The position numbers were made by a program, and so were the translations under genes. Shown one piece after another: positions 56,769-64,000 of a DNA stretch of 64,000 bases (positions are counted from its first letter, which is position 1; the number at the start of each line of letters is the position of its first letter). The notes beneath the pieces were generated by a model that was not told the DNA's origin, did no database searches, and worked only from the letters and a program-made list of their open reading frames with translations. The DNA is from Sphingopyxis sp. (GTDB lineage Bacteria; Pseudomonadota; Alphaproteobacteria; Sphingomonadales; Sphingomonadaceae): the NCBI GenBank assembly GCA_002733865.1, contig NVXM01000002.1, positions 1-64,000 of the forward strand. The letters run 5' to 3'.

Positions 56769-58241
56769 ATGTCTATATTGGAAGCCCGGGAAACAAATGT
56801 CGGCGACGGCACTGATCCACGGATATTCAAAGAATTGGCGAACAATATGCCCATTCTGTGCTGGATGGCCGACGCGACCGGTTATATCACCTGGTACAAC
56901 AATCGCTGGCATGAATATTGTGGGACGAAGCCAGAAGAGATGGAAGGCTGGGGCTGGCAATCCGTCCATCACCCGGCGAAGCTTCCAGGCGTTATGGAGG
57001 CTTGGACATCTTCGATCGCGTCCGGTCAGGCGTTTGACATGACCTTTCCCTTGCGCAGCGCCAATGGCGACTATCGACCGTTTCTGACTCGAATTACCCC
57101 TTACCGCAATCAGAATGGCGAGATCATTCACTGGTTCGGTATCAACATCGATGTTTCTGAGCAGGAAGAAACTGCGACGCGGCTCAAGAAAAATAGCTAT
57201 GCTCTGAAGCGCGTACTGGCCGAGCGCCAGGCTATCCTCGACCAGTTGGGCGAAGGCGTTATCATCACCGATGCGGCTGGCGAAATCGTCTATATGAACG
57301 ACAGTGCCCAGGTCCTCCATGGCCAGAAAAAGCTGGGCGTGTCACCCGATGACTATAGCAGTACATTTGATTTGCTGACGATGGAAGGCGAAGTCTATCC
57401 GGTTGATCAGTTGCCGCTGACGCTAGCGGTCCGGGACAATGTAACCACGACGGACGGAGAGTGGATCATTCGCCGCAAGGACGGCTCTGAAATTATGGCA
57501 AAAGGCAACGCCAAGCCAGTTTACGATGACAGCGGAGACAAGATAGGAGCGGTCCTGACCCTCCGCAACGTAACCAAATCCCGTGCCAATGAAAGGGCGC
57601 TCAAAGAGGCTGTGGAAGCCAAAGACATGCTTCTGTACGAAGTCAACCACCGGGTTAAGAACAGCCTGCAGCTGGTCAACTCGCTATTGTCGCTGCAGGC
57701 CGGCCAGGGGTCGGACGAACTGCGGCTGAATCTGGAAGAGGCCCGTGCCCGGATCGGCGTTGTAGCCCGGTTGCATGGTCAGCTGTATCTATCCAGCATG
57801 CACGATCGCATTGAGGCCGGTGCATTCCTGGAAAGCATGGTTGCCGACACCGTAAAAGCTCTAAAGCCCATCGATTCGATTACCTCGGTTTCAGAGAGCG
57901 AAGATGAAATTATGCTGCTACTCGATCAGGCCATCCCGTTGGCGATCGTGGTAAACGAACTGGTCACCAATGCGCTAAAATATGCTTTCGCGGAACAAAC
58001 CGAGGGAACGGTTTCGCTCGCGGTACGTAAGAAGCCCGATGGAAAGATCGAAATCGAAATCAGGGACGATGGTTGCGGACTGCCCGAAGCGTTTGATCCT
58101 GCGGCCTCTTCCGGTCTTGGTATGCGAGTTTCCTATGCGCTGGTTCAGCAATTGAGGGGCAAATTGACTTTTTCCGCCTCTGACAAGGGAACTGTTTTTC
58201 TGGTCGAGTTTGAGCCGATAGCGATATCGGTGGCAGGGTAG
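56769..58241 (+). CDS. PAS-containing sensor histidine kinase, HisKA_2/HWE type
   Basis: 490 residues, no membrane helices. PAS domains at about 15-135 ('MPILCWMADATGYITWYNNRWHE') and 150-275, then HisKA_2 with 'LYEVNHRVKNSLQLVNSLLSLQ' near 295 and an HATPase ('IVVNELVTNALKYAF', 'DDGCGLPEAF', 'GLGMRVSYALVQQL'). Cytoplasmic; PAS could sense light, redox or small ligands. Followed after 20 nt by a lone receiver gene, its probable partner. Confidence 0.92.
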   Translation: MSILEARETNVGDGTDPRIFKELANNMPILCWMADATGYITWYNNRWHEYCGTKPEEMEGWGWQSVHHPAKLPGVMEAWTSSIASGQAFDMTFPLRSANGDYRPFLTRITPYRNQNGEIIHWFGINIDVSEQEETATRLKKNSYALKRVLAERQAILDQLGEGVIITDAAGEIVYMNDSAQVLHGQKKLGVSPDDYSSTFDLLTMEGEVYPVDQLPLTLAVRDNVTTTDGEWIIRRKDGSEIMAKGNAKPVYDDSGDKIGAVLTLRNVTKSRANERALKEAVEAKDMLLYEVNHRVKNSLQLVNSLLSLQAGQGSDELRLNLEEARARIGVVARLHGQLYLSSMHDRIEAGAFLESMVADTVKALKPIDSITSVSESEDEIMLLLDQAIPLAIVVNELVTNALKYAFAEQTEGTVSLAVRKKPDGKIEIEIRDDGCGLPEAFDPAASSGLGMRVSYALVQQLRGKLTFSASDKGTVFLVEFEPIAISVAG

Positions 58242-58261
58242 TTTGGTAAAAAATTAATCTT

Positions 58262-58654
58262 ATGGGCATTCTAATCGTCGAAGATCAGTTGCTGGTTGCG
58301 ATGGAAATCGAATTCATTCTTAGCAATAACGGTATTCCAGTGGCCGGTTGCGCCAGCAATATTGCGGAAGCGCAGAATATTGTCCGGGAGCGCGACTGCA
58401 ATTTTGCCTTGGTGGATATCAACCTTGCTGACGGAGACAGCGGGATATCGCTGGCACATTGGCTTGCCGAACAGAATATCCCTTCGCTTCATGTCACTGG
58501 CAATCGCCCCGAATCGGCTGATGCGACGCCGGCGATCGGATATCTCCGCAAGCCTTTCAGTGCCGGCGAACTGATCGGATCCCTGGAGGCAGTGCAAGCC
58601 GTCCTGAACGACAATATGCCAAAATCCATCCCGTCTGGTCTTGCGCTTTTCTGA
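58262..58654 (+). CDS. Single-domain response regulator
   Basis: 130 residues, receiver only: 'ILIVEDQLLVAMEIE' acid pocket, phospho-Asp in 'ALVDINLADGDSG', 'LHVTGN' (Thr) and 'YLRKPF' (Lys). No output domain. Likely a phosphate relay or protein-interaction regulator for the HWE kinase upstream. Confidence 0.9.
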   Translation: MGILIVEDQLLVAMEIEFILSNNGIPVAGCASNIAEAQNIVRERDCNFALVDINLADGDSGISLAHWLAEQNIPSLHVTGNRPESADATPAIGYLRKPFSAGELIGSLEAVQAVLNDNMPKSIPSGLALF

Positions 58655-58748
58655 TAGAAAAGCCCGGCGTTCTGCTGACCATCTACAAGCCATCGGGATC
58701 GTTGCCTCGATGTGCGCGGTTTTGTTGTCCAACCGATATGTCGAGATG

Positions 58749-59537
58749 TTAGCGCTTGCTTGCCAAGGCAATTATCGCGGCCGAAGACACTAATATCCGG
58801 CCGCCACCCCGTTGCGCCAAATCGCGAATTTCGGCGAGCAAATCGGCTTTCTGGTCGTCGTCCAAAACCGGCCAAACCGGACTGAACTGAAACGTCTTTT
58901 CAGGCTCCATTAGCATTGGCAGCTCTACCGTGAAATCGCTCGTCACCTCTTCAAAGCGTGCATCGATCAAACCTGCAATATCGAGCGCGTCGAGAAAGCG
59001 TCCTCGATCAGACCATTCTGTCATACCCGGAACAGGATCGTCGACCTCAAGGCCCGGGAATAACCGCTTTGCAATACTGTCTACCAAGAGGTTCACGGCT
59101 GCACCGCCCGGCTCCTTCCAGGTTCCGATGCAGGCCGTGCCGCCCGGTTTCAGGATGCGCGAAAGTTCACGCAGGCCCGCGCGCCAATCCGGAAATAGCA
59201 TGATCCCGAACATGGAAAATGCCGCGTCAAAGCTCGCGTCAGGGAGATCAAGGTCTTGGCCATCCATGACCTGCGCTGTCACACCGGGCAAGTCGAGAGC
59301 CGCAATTGATTCGACCATAGCGGGTGAGAAATCGGTAGCGAGAACGCGATGGCCTGCCGCAGAAGCCACTTTCGTCAATGCACCACCACCTGCGGCGATA
59401 TCGAGCACGGTTGCATCGCTCGGGAGGCTTGCCATTTCCCACGCACACTGACTGTAAAAGGCGGTGAAGTCGTTCACCACGCCGCGATAGTCCGGCGCAT
59501 TATCGTCCCAGAAAGCGGGATCGGCAATTTTTGTCAT
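58749..59537 (-). CDS. Class I SAM-dependent methyltransferase
   Basis: 262 residues from the ATG at 59537. 'VLDIAAGGGALTKVAS' (motif I), 'VLATDFSPAMVE', 'GQDLDLPDASFDAAFSMFGIMLFPDWRAGLRELSRILKPGG' are UbiE/Methyltransf_11-like. Substrate unknown; a small-molecule methyltransferase is likely. Confidence 0.88.
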   Translation of the reverse strand: MTKIADPAFWDDNAPDYRGVVNDFTAFYSQCAWEMASLPSDATVLDIAAGGGALTKVASAAGHRVLATDFSPAMVESIAALDLPGVTAQVMDGQDLDLPDASFDAAFSMFGIMLFPDWRAGLRELSRILKPGGTACIGTWKEPGGAAVNLLVDSIAKRLFPGLEVDDPVPGMTEWSDRGRFLDALDIAGLIDARFEEVTSDFTVELPMLMEPEKTFQFSPVWPVLDDDQKADLLAEIRDLAQRGGGRILVSSAAIIALASKR

Positions 59538-59580
59538 AGGTAACTCCTCAGGCTGAGCGAGACTTTCCAGTACTCGGTTA

Positions 59581-59964
59581 TTAGGGATGCCATTGCTCCC
59601 GGCTTCGCCAATTCCGCTGACCGCCTGCTGCGACCAGCGGAATTGGCCCGGCATCGGTCATCATTACCTCGAACTTTTGCGCCTGGTGAAGATACCGGCC
59701 TGCATTATCGGAAGCCCGGACGGAGCGCCCTCTGTTATACAGGTCCTGCGGAAAGGCGGCGGCCTCATACCATCCAGGAGTTCCCGACGAATTTAATCCA
59801 TTGGGGTTGGTCAAAAGGCCCTGCTCCCAGTGCGGAGGTGAAGGGTTTTCGGAATGCCAAGAGACCTTCTTTCTGTCTTCGATGACCTCAAGGGATTTTT
59901 CCAGATCACCCAATATGGCATTTATGTAATGATATTCTATATCATACGCAAGGCAAAACGACAT
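59581..59964 (-). CDS. Hypothetical protein, lower-GC, possibly acquired
   Basis: 127 residues, not recognised. The ATG follows AGGA at 8 nt. Codon use includes rarer ATA, TTA and AGA codons than neighbours. No signal peptide, no membrane helix. It ends 43 nt before the methyltransferase on the same strand, with a 13-bp inverted repeat inside its 3' end. It may be real or a chance frame. Confidence 0.42.
   Translation of the reverse strand: MSFCLAYDIEYHYINAILGDLEKSLEVIEDRKKVSWHSENPSPPHWEQGLLTNPNGLNSSGTPGWYEAAAFPQDLYNRGRSVRASDNAGRYLHQAQKFEVMMTDAGPIPLVAAGGQRNWRSREQWHP
59607..59647. repeat. Perfect 13-bp inverted repeat
   Basis: GCCAATTCCGCTG at 59607-59619 and its complement at 59635-59647 around a 15-nt loop. 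No T-run follows on either strand, so it is not a classical terminator. Confidence 0.85.
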
Positions 59965-60044
59965 AGGCGCGTCCTGAGCCCATGTCGGTTTTCAACGGGC
60001 TAAAAACGTGACGTCAGCTACATAGCGCGAGCGTTTCGAGGATA

Positions 60045-60191
60045 TTGCCAACGATTTGTCAGCCCCCAAATTGGAGGGCTCTCGGGTTGGCAAAACCCAT
60101 AAGGCATTAACTCGCGTGGTTTTGGCAAGACTAGCCAAGCCAAGGCCGGAAAATGCAACGCAAGAAAGCCTGAGGTTTCCGTGCGTTTTTT
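60045..60191 (+). ncRNA. Putative structured small RNA with terminator
   Basis: Three hairpins in a row on the plus strand. The first has an 8-bp outer stem TTGCCAAC/GTTGGCAA (60045-60093) enclosing a GC-rich inner hairpin (60062-60079). The second is TTGGC/GCCAA (60122-60138). The third is a terminator with nested stems AACGCA/TGCGTT and a T6 tract (60157-60191). No protein frame is supported here. Upstream promoter not identified; family unknown. Confidence 0.45.
60157..60191 (+). terminator. Rho-independent terminator of the putative small RNA
   Basis: Stem AACGCA (60157-60162) with TGCGTT (60182-60187), an inner AAAGCCT/AGGTTT pairing, then TTTTTT. No coding gene ends upstream on this strand, which implies a non-coding transcript. 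Confidence 0.65.
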
Positions 60192-60222
60192 GCTTCTCGA
60201 GGATAATTGGCGAAGATGAAGC

Positions 60223-60296
60223 TGGAGCGGGTGAAGGGAATCGAACCCTCGTCGTAAGCTTGGAAGGCTTCTGCTCTACCATTGAGCTACACCCGC
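60223..60296 (-). tRNA. tRNA-Gly(UCC)
   Basis: 74 nt including encoded CCA. Acceptor GCGGGTG/CACCCGC, discriminator T, D-arm 'GCTCAATGGTAGAGC', anticodon loop CTTCCAA (anticodon TCC), T-arm GGTTCGATTCC. Confidence 0.97.
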
Positions 60297-60350
60297 ATTT
60301 CCAGATCGACCGGATGGGCCGCTATTGCCACCGCTTTCGGGATGCGTCAA

Positions 60351-61859
60351 TCAGGAAAGGGCGAGATTTGCCTTTGCCGTCTTATGTTGCTGATCAAACC
60401 ATGATGCGACAGCCTCTTGCTCTGCTTTGCTCATGTGCAGCCCCAGTTTCGAGCGCCGCCAAAGCACATCCTCTGCCGTACGGGCAAATTCATGGTCGAT
60501 CAGCCAACGTATCTCGATTGCATAGAGACCGGCGCCAAAATATTTGCCCAGATCAGCCGACGACTCCACATCCCGGAGCATTGTCGCCGTATCGGTACCA
60601 TAGGCTCTAACCAGACGGTGCAGGACCGTTCTGTCAATAAAGTCCCACCGGGCAGCATATTGATCGACTAGCGCATCAAATCCGTCAGGTGCGAAATCAC
60701 CGCCGGGCAAATGCGCCTTTTTGGTCCAGTCATCGCCATCAATATCAAGGGCATCGGACAAGGTCCGCATCGCCTGCAGTGCCAGCACGCGATAGGTTGT
60801 TATCTTGCCCCCAAAGATCGAAAGAACCGGCGCGCCATTTTCTTTGTCATAGTCGAAAACAAAGTCGCGAGTGACGGTAGCGGCGCTGCGGCTATGGTCG
60901 TCGAACAGCGGGCGAACTCCTGAATAGGTCCATTCGATATCGTCCGGACTGACGGGAGCGTCAAAATATTCGCTCGCCGCTGCGCACAAATAATCAATTT
61001 CCCCGCTGCTGATCTCCGCCGGACCTTCAGCATAGCTCCAGGGTTCATCGGTAGTGCCGATCAAAGTATGCTCGCCCTCGTAGGGAATTGCAAAGATGAT
61101 ACGGCCGTCCTTGTTCTGGAATATATAGCTGTGGTCGCCGTCATATTTGCGCTTGATGACAATATGGCTGCCTTTGACCAACCGCAATTTCGCGACGTTG
61201 CTGCCGCGGTCGTAAAGCGAGGTGACCGGGTCAACCCATGGCCCTGCAGCATTGACGAGGACCTTCGCCTGTTCGCTATTGGTCTCGCCATCCTGCTGAA
61301 TTCTCAGCGTCCAGTGATCGTGAGCCCGGTCCAGCCCGATGCATTCCGCTCGGGTCTGGATCTCTGCGCCATGGTTCGCTGCATCACGGGCGGTCAGCGA
61401 CACGAGCCGGGCGTCTTCAACCCAGCAATCAGAATAGGCGAACCCTTTTTTCAACCGTTTTTGCAACGGGTCACCCCGATGATCCTTGAGCAAATTGAGG
61501 CTCTTGGTACCGGGTAAAATATCGCGTCCGCCAAGATGGTCGTAAAGAAACAGACCTAGGCGGAGCAGCCAGGCAGGGCGCATTCCTTCATCGACCGGCA
61601 GGACAAAGCGCATTGGCCAGATGATATGCGGGGCGGCGCGCAGCAGCACCTCCCGCTCCTTCAGCGCCTTGCGCACCAGATTGAATTCATAATGTTCGAG
61701 ATAGCGCAAGCCACCGTGCACCAGCTTTGTGCTGGCCGACGAGGTGTACGAGGCCAAATCGTCGCGCTCTACCAGAAGGACCTTCAAGCCCCTGCCCGCG
61801 GCGTCGCGCGCGATTCCGACGCCATTTATGCCGCCGCCAATGATGGCCAGATCATACAT
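60351..61859 (-). CDS. glpD: Aerobic glycerol-3-phosphate dehydrogenase
   Basis: 502 residues from the ATG at 61859. FAD-binding 'YDLAIIGGGINGVGIARDAAGRG' at the N-terminus, 'STKLVHGGLRYLEHYEF', and a C-terminal DAO_C domain. It oxidises glycerol-3-phosphate to DHAP at the inner membrane and feeds electrons to quinone. Divergent from glpK, so the two form a glycerol-use unit. An upstream ATG at 61907 is unlikely. Confidence 0.96.
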   Translation of the reverse strand: MYDLAIIGGGINGVGIARDAAGRGLKVLLVERDDLASYTSSASTKLVHGGLRYLEHYEFNLVRKALKEREVLLRAAPHIIWPMRFVLPVDEGMRPAWLLRLGLFLYDHLGGRDILPGTKSLNLLKDHRGDPLQKRLKKGFAYSDCWVEDARLVSLTARDAANHGAEIQTRAECIGLDRAHDHWTLRIQQDGETNSEQAKVLVNAAGPWVDPVTSLYDRGSNVAKLRLVKGSHIVIKRKYDGDHSYIFQNKDGRIIFAIPYEGEHTLIGTTDEPWSYAEGPAEISSGEIDYLCAAASEYFDAPVSPDDIEWTYSGVRPLFDDHSRSAATVTRDFVFDYDKENGAPVLSIFGGKITTYRVLALQAMRTLSDALDIDGDDWTKKAHLPGGDFAPDGFDALVDQYAARWDFIDRTVLHRLVRAYGTDTATMLRDVESSADLGKYFGAGLYAIEIRWLIDHEFARTAEDVLWRRSKLGLHMSKAEQEAVASWFDQQHKTAKANLALS

Positions 61860-61986
61860 CGCCACACTAATAGAGAACCCGTGGATTTCCGCAATGCTGC
61901 AATGCAATATAATGGCTTTTGCTTGCCTTTTGAATGCGAACTTTTAGCGTATCGATGGATCATTCGAGGGGGGCACGAGCAGAAAG
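61860..61986. promoter_or_regulatory. Divergent promoter region of glpD and glpK
   Basis: 127 nt between the two starts, AT-richer than the flanks. The shared region would let both genes be controlled together. No glpR-type regulator gene is nearby and I do not see a clear operator. Confidence 0.5.
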
Positions 61987-63456
61987 ATGGCGCAGAATAT
62001 ATTGGTTATCGACGAAGGCACGACATCGACGCGCGCGATGCTGTTTGACCGGCATGGCAAGCTGCACGGATCGCAGCAGGAGACGTTGCAGCAATATTAT
62101 CCCGCGCCCGGTCTCGTCGAGCATGATGCCGGAGAAATCTGGGATAAGACCTTGCGATGCTGTCAGAAAATGATCGAACAGGTCGGCGGTGCCGACAAGA
62201 TAGCGGCGATCGGCATTACCAATCAACGCGAGACGATCGTTGCCTGGGACAAGCGGACGGGCGAACCGCTGACGAAAGCGATCGTCTGGCAGGACCGCAG
62301 AACGGCAGAGCAATGTAACCGGATGAAAGCGGACGGGCTTGAGCCGATGGTGCAGGCCAAAACCGGGCTGTTGCTCGATCCTTATTTTTCCGGGAGCAAG
62401 ATGGGCTGGATGCTGGAAAACTGTCCCGACGTGCGGAACGCGGGCGACAATCTGGCGTTCGGCACGATCGAATCCTATCTGATCTACCGGCTTAGCGGCG
62501 GGCAGCATGTGACCGACGCCAGCAATGCCAGCCGCACCATGTTGATGGCGCTGGATGGCCACGACTGGGACGAAGATTTACTGGGCCTGTTCGACATCCC
62601 GAAGAAGGCCCTGCCGCAGATTGTTGATTGTGCCGGAGAACTTGCTTCTACGGCATCCGGTCTGTTCGGCGGTTCGATTGCCATTACCGGTTCAGCCGGC
62701 GATCAGCAGGCTGCTACAATCGGTCAGGCCTGTCTGCAAAAGGGACAGACCAAGGCCACCTTCGGCACTGGCGCCTTCATTCTCTCAAACAGCGGCGATA
62801 CGCCACCGACGTCCGAGAACCGGCTATTGTCGACGGTGCTATATCAACATCAGGGGCAGCGGGTTTATGCGCTCGAGGGCTCCGTGTTTGTTGCCGGCAG
62901 TCTGATGCAATGGCTGCGGGACGATATTGGCTTGCTCAAATATGCGGGGGAGAGCGAGGAACTGGCGCGGTCCGTGAATGATAACGGCGGCGTCTATCTG
63001 GTCCCTGCCCTTTCCGGCCTCGGTGCCCCGCATTGGCGCGCTGACGCGACTGGCAGTTTGTCCGGCCTCAATTTTTCATCAAAGAAAGCCCATATTGCCC
63101 GCGCTGCTCTGGAATCTATGGCCTACCAATGTCACGATCTGAAGACTGCCTTCTCGGCTGACGGCGTTGACTGGGAAAGCTTGCGGATTGATGGCGGCAT
63201 GGTGGTCAATGACTGGATGGTGCAGGATCTGGCCAATATTCTGGATATCACCGTCGAGCGACCTGAGTTTTTCGAAACCACCGCCCTGGGCGCAGCGATG
63301 CTGGCCGCAGTCGGGGCCGGGATCTATCCTACTCTGGAAGCTGCTGCGGTGATGATTTCTGATCTCGACACCCATCACCCGGATATCGATGTGAATGTCC
63401 GGAAGAACCGGCTTGCCGGCTGGCAGCGTGCGGTCGAGTTGGTGCTGGCCGACTAG
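61987..63456 (+). CDS. glpK: Glycerol kinase
   Basis: 489 residues. FGGY-family motifs: 'VIDEGTTSTRAMLFDRHG', 'NQRETIVAWDKRTGEPL', 'IVWQDRRT', 'GSAGDQQAATIGQ' and 'LRIDGGMVVNDWMVQDLANIL'. It phosphorylates glycerol to glycerol-3-phosphate, the substrate of GlpD encoded divergently. No glycerol facilitator gene lies in the window. Confidence 0.96.
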   Translation: MAQNILVIDEGTTSTRAMLFDRHGKLHGSQQETLQQYYPAPGLVEHDAGEIWDKTLRCCQKMIEQVGGADKIAAIGITNQRETIVAWDKRTGEPLTKAIVWQDRRTAEQCNRMKADGLEPMVQAKTGLLLDPYFSGSKMGWMLENCPDVRNAGDNLAFGTIESYLIYRLSGGQHVTDASNASRTMLMALDGHDWDEDLLGLFDIPKKALPQIVDCAGELASTASGLFGGSIAITGSAGDQQAATIGQACLQKGQTKATFGTGAFILSNSGDTPPTSENRLLSTVLYQHQGQRVYALEGSVFVAGSLMQWLRDDIGLLKYAGESEELARSVNDNGGVYLVPALSGLGAPHWRADATGSLSGLNFSSKKAHIARAALESMAYQCHDLKTAFSADGVDWESLRIDGGMVVNDWMVQDLANILDITVERPEFFETTALGAAMLAAVGAGIYPTLEAAAVMISDLDTHHPDIDVNVRKNRLAGWQRAVELVLAD

Positions 63457-63495
63457 GTCACCGGCTCGCCAACGGGAACAAAGCACCCACAAAAA

Positions 63496-63519
63496 AGCCC
63501 GCTAGATGCGGGCTTTTTC
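63496..63519. terminator. Bidirectional rho-independent terminator between glpK and cytochrome c1 gene
   Basis: Perfect 8-bp stem AAGCCCGC/GCGGGCTT with a 5-nt loop, T-run on the plus strand and A-run before the stem, so it can stop both convergent transcripts. Confidence 0.9.
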
Positions 63520-63548
63520 ATGTTTGTACGAAAGGGCTTAGTTTAGCC

Positions 63549-64000
63549 TTAGGCCGCTTTCTTTTTCTTTTCCGCTTTCACGTCAGCCCAGATCGTCCGG
63601 TAGGACAGATAGGCCAGGATCGTGGCGATCAGCAGGAAAGCCAGTACAGCCCACCCGGTCTGATGCCGCGCTTCCAGTTTTGGCTCTGCGGTCCAGATCA
63701 GGAATGCTGAAACATCTTTCGCCATCTGGTCGATGCTGGCTTTTGTGCCATCCGAATAGCTGACCTGATCTTCAACGGCCAGAGGCTGTGCCATAGCGAG
63801 GTTCAGGTTAGCGAAATACGGGTTGTAGTGCAGACCCGGGCCAGGTTTGACCGCATCCGGCAAGTCTGCAGGTGGATCGGTATAGCCAGTAAGCAAAGAG
63901 TACACATAGGGTGCACCACCTTCACGCGCCTTGGTCATCAACGAAAGATCAGGCGGGATCGCGTTATTATTGGCGGCGCGCGCAGCGACGTCATTGGCAA
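63549..64000 (-). CDS. petC: Cytochrome c1, C-terminal part (N-terminus beyond window)
   Basis: About 150 residues are visible; the frame stays open to the right edge. 'AIPPDLSLMTKAREGG', 'YVYSLLTGY', 'YNPYFANLNLAMAQPL' with the heme-ligand Met, and 'MAKDVSAFLIWTAEP' are cytochrome c1 motifs. One C-terminal membrane helix ('GWAVLAFLLIATILAYLSYRTIW') with a lysine-rich tail anchors it. Part of the bc1 complex; the CxxCH heme motif should lie beyond the window. Confidence 0.94.
   Translation of the reverse strand, partial: ANDVAARAANNNAIPPDLSLMTKAREGGAPYVYSLLTGYTDPPADLPDAVKPGPGLHYNPYFANLNLAMAQPLAVEDQVSYSDGTKASIDQMAKDVSAFLIWTAEPKLEARHQTGWAVLAFLLIATILAYLSYRTIWADVKAEKKKKAA

Noticed and set aside
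59992..60282. Minus-strand frame containing 'RVRFPSPAP'
   Set aside because: It is a translation of the tRNA-Gly gene and its flank, a frequent false gene.
60056..60610. Plus-strand frame of 184 codons across tRNA-Gly
   Set aside because: It crosses the tRNA and runs antisense to the end of glpD.

Overview
The window reads as the chromosome of an alphaproteobacterium, most likely a sphingomonad (Sphingomonadales). The evidence is gene order and gene form. There is the run dusB-ntrB-ntrC-ntrY-ntrX-hfq-hflX, a fused ispDF next to dusB, a tandem double-domain Hfq, and the run mltB-rlpA-dacC-tmk-holB-metG-tatD. No taxonomic search was possible, so this is inference.

Positions 1-22.66 kb look like a genomic island. 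It ends at the 3' end of a tRNA-Ser(UGA) gene (22662-22751, minus), beside a frameshifted and truncated P4-type integrase (22075-22515). The left boundary lies outside the window. The island carries three blocks. (i) A surface-protein locus: a very large autotransporter-like beta-helix protein on the minus strand (N-terminal 1159 residues only), and divergently a two-partner secretion pair, TpsB (3763-5490) and TpsA (5496-11606). (ii) An ECF sigma factor translationally coupled to a membrane Ser/Thr kinase (11672-14615); its region 2 lacks acidic residues and carries a Thr, as in kinase-activated ECF factors. (iii) A tightly packed seven-gene minus-strand operon (21762 down to 14652): an atypical kinase with zinc ribbon, a PP2C phosphatase, a PrsW-like membrane protease, a VWA protein, and three single-pass membrane proteins, one ending in a rhodanese-like domain. 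Kinase, phosphatase and VWA form a TerY-P-like triad. The kinase and the PrsW protein share a C-terminal FHA-like module. This operon is my main candidate for an undescribed signalling system.

From 22.95 to 63 kb the content is mostly core chromosome. Peptidoglycan enzymes and essential genes run from 22.95 to 32.4 kb (mltB, rlpA, dacC, tmk, holB, metG, tatD, an MBL hydrolase, an aspartic protease, mazG). The nitrogen regulators with hfq, hflX and dusB run from 32.4 to 41.6 kb on the minus strand. Then come ispDF, a small secreted protein, a CinA-type amidase, a RatA/COQ10-like protein, lipA, beta-carbonic anhydrase, a flavin-binding protein, a NYN-LOTUS protein, putP, a small metallopeptidase, ettA, an M28 peptidase and a lipoprotein. 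Two signalling loci follow (an OmpR/EnvZ-type pair, and an HWE/HisKA_2 kinase with a lone receiver) with an EF-hand protein between them. The window closes with a methyltransferase, a tRNA-Gly(UCC), divergent glpD and glpK, and the C-terminal part of cytochrome c1 running off the right edge.

Non-coding highlights: three intergenic palindromic repeats (47.65, 49.4 and 49.94-50.10 kb), a structured putative small RNA with its own terminator (60045-60191, plus), a 13-bp perfect inverted repeat at 59607-59647, and clear terminators after glpK and the EF-hand gene.
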